The position numbers were made by a program, and so were the translations under genes. Positions 6,614 through 10,850 of a stretch of DNA of 10,850 nucleotides are shown here, piece by piece (within the stretch, counting starts at the first letter, position 1; each line of letters starts with the position of its first letter). Below the pieces are notes generated by a model. That model was not told the origin of the DNA and did no database searches. It was given only the letters and a program-made list of their open reading frames with translations. Origin of the DNA: Planctomycetota bacterium (lineage in GTDB: Bacteria > Planctomycetota > Phycisphaerae > WQYP01); the NCBI GenBank assembly GCA_021809365.1, contig JAKBAC010000116.1:1-10850 (forward strand), read 5' to 3'.

Positions 6614-8098
6614 TCACGGTGCTCTGTGGCGCAAAACTTGCAGGGCATCATGCCATTTTTCTGTTTCACAGGGAACAAATTCACGCACCATCGCGGTTCG
6701 CGCCACCAACTTGCGCCCCGCTGCAAGTGAATCAATCTGCCCTACCGCCATCGCCTGCATCAGCACGTTGCCCATGGCGGTCGCTTCCACCGGACCGGCG
6801 ATAACGCGCATGCCGGTGGCATCGGCTGCCATCTGATTCAGCAGATCATTCTGCGAACCACCCCCCACGATGTGCAGATGCGTAAACTGCCGTCCGGTAA
6901 CGCTTTCAATCATGTCCCGCACGCGGGCATACGCCGCCGCCAGTGATTCCAGAATCACCCGCGTCAATCGTCCGGGCGTTTTCGGAATTTCCTGGCCATT
7001 GCGACGGCACTGTGCTGCAATCTTTTCCGGCATGTCGCCCGGCTCCAGCAACATCGCGTCTTCCAGATTCAATAGAGCCGTGTGGGATGGTTCTTCTCGC
7101 GCCAGTTGCACCAATGTGCGATAATCATAATCCGTACCGCTGCGGCTCCATGCCCGACGGCATTCCTGCAACAGCCACAGCCCGGCGATATTTTTGAGCA
7201 AACAAATCTTTCCACCCACCCCACCTTCATTAGTTAAATTAAACCGCATGGCCTGCTGGGACAGCACCGGCTGATCCATTTCAACGCCCAGCAAACTCCA
7301 TGTTCCGCTGGATAAAAACATCCAACTTTCCCCCTGCGCCGGCACGGCGGCCACCGCACTGGCGGTGTCATGGCTCCCCACGGCCACGACCGGCACGCCG
7401 CCGGCTTGTGTGCCGACATGGGTGTTCGGCGTTACTTTGCCCACCACTGTACCCGGAGCCGTAATCGGAGCCATTAAATTCACTCGCACTGGAATATGCG
7501 CTAATATATCTTCCGAGTATCGCCGCTGCCGGGCGTCCAGCATTTGCGATGTACTGGCAATGGTGTATTCATTGCCCATGTAGTCACAGAGCCAGTACGT
7601 CAGCAAATCCGGAATATACAAAAGCGTCTTTGCCCGTTCCAATTCTGCCGGGCGCTGTTCACTTAAATAACAAAGCTGAAACAGCGTGTTGAGATTCATG
7701 GTTTGAATCCCGGTAATGGCATACGCTTGTTTCAGCGGCAGGCGTGCAAAAAACTTTTCCTTCATGCCATTTGTTCGGCCATCCCGGTAATGCACCGGAT
7801 TGCCAATAAGTTCGCCGTTGCAATCCAACAGCCCGAAGTCCACGCCCCAGGTATCCACGCCAATGCCCGCAACAACTTTATTTTCCGCTTTGGTTTTGGC
7901 CATGGCTTTGGCAATACCGGTCTGAATTTCGCTCCAGAGCCTCAGAATATCCCAGTGCAGCGTTCCGCCCACGCTCACCGGGCCGTTGGAAAAGCGATGT
8001 AGTTCGCTTAGCGACATACCTTCCGATTGCACATCCGCCAGCATCACCCGCCCCGACTCGGCCCCCAAATCCACCGCGATATAGCGCTGTTCGGTCAT
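6614..8098 (-). CDS. rhaB: Rhamnulokinase (FGGY carbohydrate kinase)
   Basis: This cytoplasmic enzyme phosphorylates L-rhamnulose with ATP to rhamnulose 1-phosphate in rhamnose breakdown. It has 494 residues, the usual FGGY length. Motifs in order: AVDLGAESGR (phosphate 1 loop, about 8-17), GVDTWGVDFGLLD (80-92), HYRDGRT (103-109), VAVGSHDTASAVAAVP (239-253), SSGTWSLLG (263-271), and the C-terminal adenosine site IVGGGSQNDLLNQMAADATG (410-429) followed by GPVEATAMGN. The AESGR start and GVDTWGVDFG block are typical of RhaB rather than glycerol or xylulose kinase. I chose the ATG at 8098 because GGAG lies 9 bases upstream; the GTG at 8116 would include that site. No isomerase, aldolase or rhamnose transporter gene is visible nearby. 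It lies 65 bases downstream of the coaB-like gene on the same strand, so they may share a transcript. Confidence 0.93.
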   Translation of the reverse strand: MTEQRYIAVDLGAESGRVMLADVQSEGMSLSELHRFSNGPVSVGGTLHWDILRLWSEIQTGIAKAMAKTKAENKVVAGIGVDTWGVDFGLLDCNGELIGNPVHYRDGRTNGMKEKFFARLPLKQAYAITGIQTMNLNTLFQLCYLSEQRPAELERAKTLLYIPDLLTYWLCDYMGNEYTIASTSQMLDARQRRYSEDILAHIPVRVNLMAPITAPGTVVGKVTPNTHVGTQAGGVPVVAVGSHDTASAVAAVPAQGESWMFLSSGTWSLLGVEMDQPVLSQQAMRFNLTNEGGVGGKICLLKNIAGLWLLQECRRAWSRSGTDYDYRTLVQLAREEPSHTALLNLEDAMLLEPGDMPEKIAAQCRRNGQEIPKTPGRLTRVILESLAAAYARVRDMIESVTGRQFTHLHIVGGGSQNDLLNQMAADATGMRVIAGPVEATAMGNVLMQAMAVGQIDSLAAGRKLVARTAMVREFVPCETEKWHDALQVLRHRAP

Positions 8099-8163
8099 AC
8101 CACTGATCTCCAACACATTTCATAATTTCGCTTCCATGCCGGCTTGCGTACTCTCACGTTCTT

Positions 8164-8919
8164 CTACGTCTCCGGATGGGCTGCACCACCTGCCAGCCGC
8201 GCGGTCAATTCGTCACAGAGAGCTTGCGCCAATTTCACGCGCGGCACTTTTACCACCGTGTGGTTATCAATAATCAATGCCGCCGCCTCCGGCCCATGCA
8301 CCATGTCCAGCGTGTTGGCCACGATCACATCGGCTTTGCTATGCTCGCGACTGCGCTTCGCCACGGCGATCAGCGCGGCTTGATCCAGTCCCACCTCTAA
8401 TTTGAATTTGAACAGCAATCCCCGATACTTCCAGACTTTGCGGAACTGATCGATAATTTTAACCGTTGGTTTTCCCGCAATCGCAATGGCGTCATGGGCG
8501 CTGGAAATTTTAGGCTGTTGCACTTTCTCCACCACCCAGACTTCCCGCCCCGGTTCAGCCGCCGACTCGCGGATGATCATAGTGTACGCCCCGTCGGGCG
8601 CGTAGTCGCTGACCGCCGCCGTCATAAATACCGCATCGAAGCAATGTTTTGCAAGATAAACGGGAATTAACCGCATCAAATCCGCGTGGCTTTCAAACCA
8701 CGCCGCCGTTATGCCACTGGACACATCGGCCTGGATTTGACGCAGATGGTCCGCATTGCTGGTCAGGAGTGTTACATCGGCGATGGAGGTCATGGCGCGG
8801 GCTATGTCCAGACCGGTCTGGCCGGTAAAAATGTTGCTCCACCAGCGGACGGAATCAATGGCTTCGCGTGTATTGCCGGCGGTAATCAGAACATGCGGAC
8901 GATTTTGGGCCATTGGCAT
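8164..8919 (-). CDS. coaB: Phosphopantothenate-cysteine ligase-like protein (stand-alone CoaB)
   Basis: CoaB joins 4'-phosphopantothenate and cysteine, using a nucleotide triphosphate, in coenzyme A synthesis. In most bacteria it is the C-terminal half of a CoaBC fusion of about 400 residues; here only the ligase half (251 residues) is present, and no CoaC flavoprotein domain precedes it. Visible features are the Rossmann start VLITAGNTREAIDSVRWWSNIFTGQTGLDIARAM (about 10-43), the TAAVSDYAP motif (about 100-108), QQPKISS (about 134-140) and a late KFKLEVG...RSREHSKADVIVANTL stretch. The KFKLE and KISS forms recall eukaryotic PPCS and streptococcal CoaB more than E. coli CoaBC, which has GFAAET there. 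The start ATG at 8919 has no clear ribosome site; an ATG at 8913 is equally possible. A relative with another substrate cannot be excluded. Confidence 0.85.
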   Translation of the reverse strand: MPMAQNRPHVLITAGNTREAIDSVRWWSNIFTGQTGLDIARAMTSIADVTLLTSNADHLRQIQADVSSGITAAWFESHADLMRLIPVYLAKHCFDAVFMTAAVSDYAPDGAYTMIIRESAAEPGREVWVVEKVQQPKISSAHDAIAIAGKPTVKIIDQFRKVWKYRGLLFKFKLEVGLDQAALIAVAKRSREHSKADVIVANTLDMVHGPEAAALIIDNHTVVKVPRVKLAQALCDELTARLAGGAAHPET

Positions 8920-9189
8920 ATATTACCGCAACGTGGCCTGGCGGGAAAAGCGGTCGAATGAATTCCGCCAGCAATGCCAAGGCCGGCGCTGTGACAGATT
9001 TCGCGAAAAAGTTGTCGGGTGCCATTGATGCCCAGCGCGGCTTCGCCGCAAACAAAGGATATGACGACCGTGACGATGATTTGCAAGCGGGCATAGGCTC
9101 TATTACTATGGATACTTTCTTGCAGGCCGCGCGATCCAAAATTTCGCCGGTCAAATTTTATCCCCTGGAAGCCGTCCGGAGAATCGCAT
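8920..9189. other. Divergent spacer between coaB and the glycosyltransferase gene
   Basis: This 270-base stretch must hold the start signals for both flanking genes. Open frames cross it on both strands but run into the neighbouring genes and show no recognisable family, so I treat it as non-coding. A possible + strand promoter is TTGCAA (9081-9086), 17 bases, TACTAT (9104-9109), each matching the consensus at 4 of 6 positions. GGAGA at 9178-9182 is the ribosome site for the TTG start at 9190. Nothing clear was seen for coaB. Confidence 0.4.
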
Positions 9190-10806
9190 TTGACCCAATC
9201 ACAATCCGGCAAGATGGAAGAAAATCGTCCGACAGTCGGCGTACGTGGGGGCCACCGTGACTGGACGCGATTATGGTATTCGCGGCGATTTTGGCTGATT
9301 GTTCTGGTTTCCATCGGCGTGCTCTGGCGATTGACGCGCTATTTTCTTAATTTTCCAATTTTTGGCGATGAGGCCGTGGTCGGCCTTAACATCCTCAATC
9401 GCTCCTATCTGGGCCTGCTGAGACCGTTGGATTATGTCGTCGCGTGTCCATTCGGATTTCTATGGATGAGCAAATGGGTGATCGCTCATTTCGGCACGTC
9501 CACGTTCGCGGTACGATTTCTACCATTAGTCGCCTCGCTGGCCAGTGTGCTGTTGATGTACCCGGTCGCCCGTAAATTTGCCGGCCCCTGGGTCGCGATG
9601 CTGGCGACCGGCTTGCTGGCATGTTCACTTTCGCCGGCGCGCTTCAGCAATGATTTCAAGCCATACTCCCTTGATCTACTGGTGGCCCTAACGTACACGG
9701 GGCTGGGGCTTTGGGCGCTGCGGCGACCACGCGATTGGGTACCACTGCTGCTGCTGGTTGTATTTACTCCGCCGGCACTGGCGTGTTCCTATCCGTCGGT
9801 GTTTGTCGGCGGGGCGGTCAGTCTGGCATTAATGGTGCGTCTGTGGCAAATCCGATCCGCGTCACGCACGGTGTGGTATGTAATATTCAATGTCGTCTTG
9901 CTGGGATTTTTCACGCTTTTATTTGTCACGATAACGCGCGGACAACTTCACTCCACGCATCAGGAAGGTATCGTGAATGCTTGGGGAACTGCCTTTCCTC
10001 CGTTGAATTGGCACCTTGGCTGGTGGCTGATCCGGGCGCAATTTGGCAACATGATGAGTTATCCCATGGGTGGAGAATGGGGTATTTCACTGCTGCTTTC
10101 TCCGCTGTGCTGGCTGGGGGCCTGGCGGCTCTGGAGTCGGGGACGCAAGGCGGAACTGGTATTGCTGCTGGCACCATTTTTGGCCACTCTGGCGGCCTCA
10201 TTTCTGCGGGCCTATCCTTACGGGCGTGACGCGCGCGTGGAACAGCATCTGGTGCCCGCCATTATGCTGCTTTCATCGCTGGGACTCTACAACACAGTGG
10301 TGTTTTTGCTCGGTGCCATGAACAATTTTCGCCAGGCAATACAATCCACCGTGGCAATCGCATGTATGGGCATGGCCATTTTTGCCATGGTGTCGATTGC
10401 GATCAACATCGACCATCCCTGGCTTAGCCACGGATGGTATCAGGCCCGGCAAGTTTTGCGGGAGGCCTTTTCCGGTGCCACCACCAATACGCAAATTGTC
10501 ATCCTGGCTAATCCTGAATCCATTCCCACCGATGTGCAATGGTACCTCCGTGGAGAACTCCACCCCTGGATGACCGCTCTGCCCACGGCAAAACTGCTGT
10601 CGGCCGCGCCCGCCGTCAACCTGTGGATTTTGCATTTTTCTATGCATCGCCACAAGCACTTTCTTTTGACTGTTGCGCATCAATTGGCGCTGCGCAAAGT
10701 TGTTATGAATCTCATGCTTGCTCATCGGCAGCGCATCCATCTCGGAGGCGTCGGCCCACCCGTTTATGTCTGGCTGCTGCATTTTGACAAGACGAAAGAT
10801 AAATAA
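9190..10806 (+). CDS. GT39/GT-C-like multi-pass membrane glycosyltransferase
   Basis: This is a 538-residue polytopic membrane protein of the dolichyl-phosphate-mannose/ArnT-like class, which move a sugar from a lipid-phosphate carrier to an acceptor outside the membrane. A basic N-terminus is followed by a first helix (about 34-55) and then FGDEAVVGLNIL (58-69), where the Asp-Glu pair matches the catalytic acidic motif of GT-C enzymes in the first outer loop. SNDFKPYSLDLL (153-164) matches the usual R/K-P-Y-S region after the third or fourth helix. About ten hydrophobic segments extend to residue ~400. A soluble C-terminal tail of about 130 residues contains HGWYQARQVLREAF and a QIVILANPESIPTDVQWYLRGE stretch, like the outer domain of related proteins. 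The TTG start has GGAGA 7 bases upstream; the ATG at 9214 has no such site. Sugar and acceptor are unknown, and no adjacent polysaccharide genes are visible. Confidence 0.8.
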   Translation: MTQSQSGKMEENRPTVGVRGGHRDWTRLWYSRRFWLIVLVSIGVLWRLTRYFLNFPIFGDEAVVGLNILNRSYLGLLRPLDYVVACPFGFLWMSKWVIAHFGTSTFAVRFLPLVASLASVLLMYPVARKFAGPWVAMLATGLLACSLSPARFSNDFKPYSLDLLVALTYTGLGLWALRRPRDWVPLLLLVVFTPPALACSYPSVFVGGAVSLALMVRLWQIRSASRTVWYVIFNVVLLGFFTLLFVTITRGQLHSTHQEGIVNAWGTAFPPLNWHLGWWLIRAQFGNMMSYPMGGEWGISLLLSPLCWLGAWRLWSRGRKAELVLLLAPFLATLAASFLRAYPYGRDARVEQHLVPAIMLLSSLGLYNTVVFLLGAMNNFRQAIQSTVAIACMGMAIFAMVSIAINIDHPWLSHGWYQARQVLREAFSGATTNTQIVILANPESIPTDVQWYLRGELHPWMTALPTAKLLSAAPAVNLWILHFSMHRHKHFLLTVAHQLALRKVVMNLMLAHRQRIHLGGVGPPVYVWLLHFDKTKDK

Positions 10807-10850
10807 ATCACCCTTGATGTTTTTGCCCACAATCGGCGTAAGTTGGGTTA

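Noticed and set aside
6364..6735. 123-codon open frame on the - strand between rhaB and the secreted-protein gene
   Set aside because: It overlaps the rhaB 3' end by 122 bases, lacks a ribosome site, has a composition unlike a folded protein (rich in Arg, Cys, Trp, Pro) and matches no family I know.
8886..9314. Open frames on both strands across the coaB-glycosyltransferase spacer (- 8886-9314 and + 8913-9260)
   Set aside because: Both run into the flanking genes and neither shows a recognisable domain or ribosome site; they look like chance openings in GC-rich DNA.

Overview
The window looks like an ordinary chromosomal segment from a Planctomycetota-type bacterium, possibly Phycisphaerae. 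The basis is a secreted protein at 5113-6342 whose sequence style I associate with large planctomycete families of unknown function, plus moderately GC-rich DNA with loosely packed genes. This lineage call is an inference. I see no insertion sequence, integrase, CRISPR array, tRNA or rRNA gene, and no sign of a phage or plasmid backbone.

Layout, left to right. The 3' two thirds of trpE (anthranilate synthase component I) runs on the + strand to 1106. It overlaps tail to tail with a small PH-like protein of unknown function on the - strand (1069-1440). A - strand phosphate-uptake cluster follows, transcribed pstS (3715-4776), pstC (2516-3565), pstA (1550-2431), with a strong hairpin between pstS and pstC. 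pstB and phoU, usual partners of these genes, are not present. A 336-base gap holding several inverted repeats separates pstS from a secreted protein of unknown function (5113-6342, -). A 240-base non-coding gap comes next, then rhaB (rhamnulokinase, 6614-8098, -) and a stand-alone coaB-like gene (phosphopantothenate-cysteine ligase, 8164-8919, -). After a 270-base divergent spacer, a + strand GT-C/GT39-like membrane glycosyltransferase fills 9190-10806.

Functional links are limited. PstS, PstC and PstA form the binding protein and channel of the high-affinity phosphate ABC transporter and need an ATPase encoded elsewhere. TrpE, RhaB and CoaB serve separate housekeeping or catabolic pathways: tryptophan synthesis, rhamnose use and coenzyme A synthesis. 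The genes appear grouped by chromosomal accident rather than as a single system.

I found no convincing new multi-gene system. The points most worth checking are the missing pstB, the regulatory structures around pstS (start-codon palindrome, repeated ATGTTC half-sites, pstS-pstC hairpin), the short CoaB with eukaryotic/streptococcal-like sequence features, and the two proteins of unknown function.
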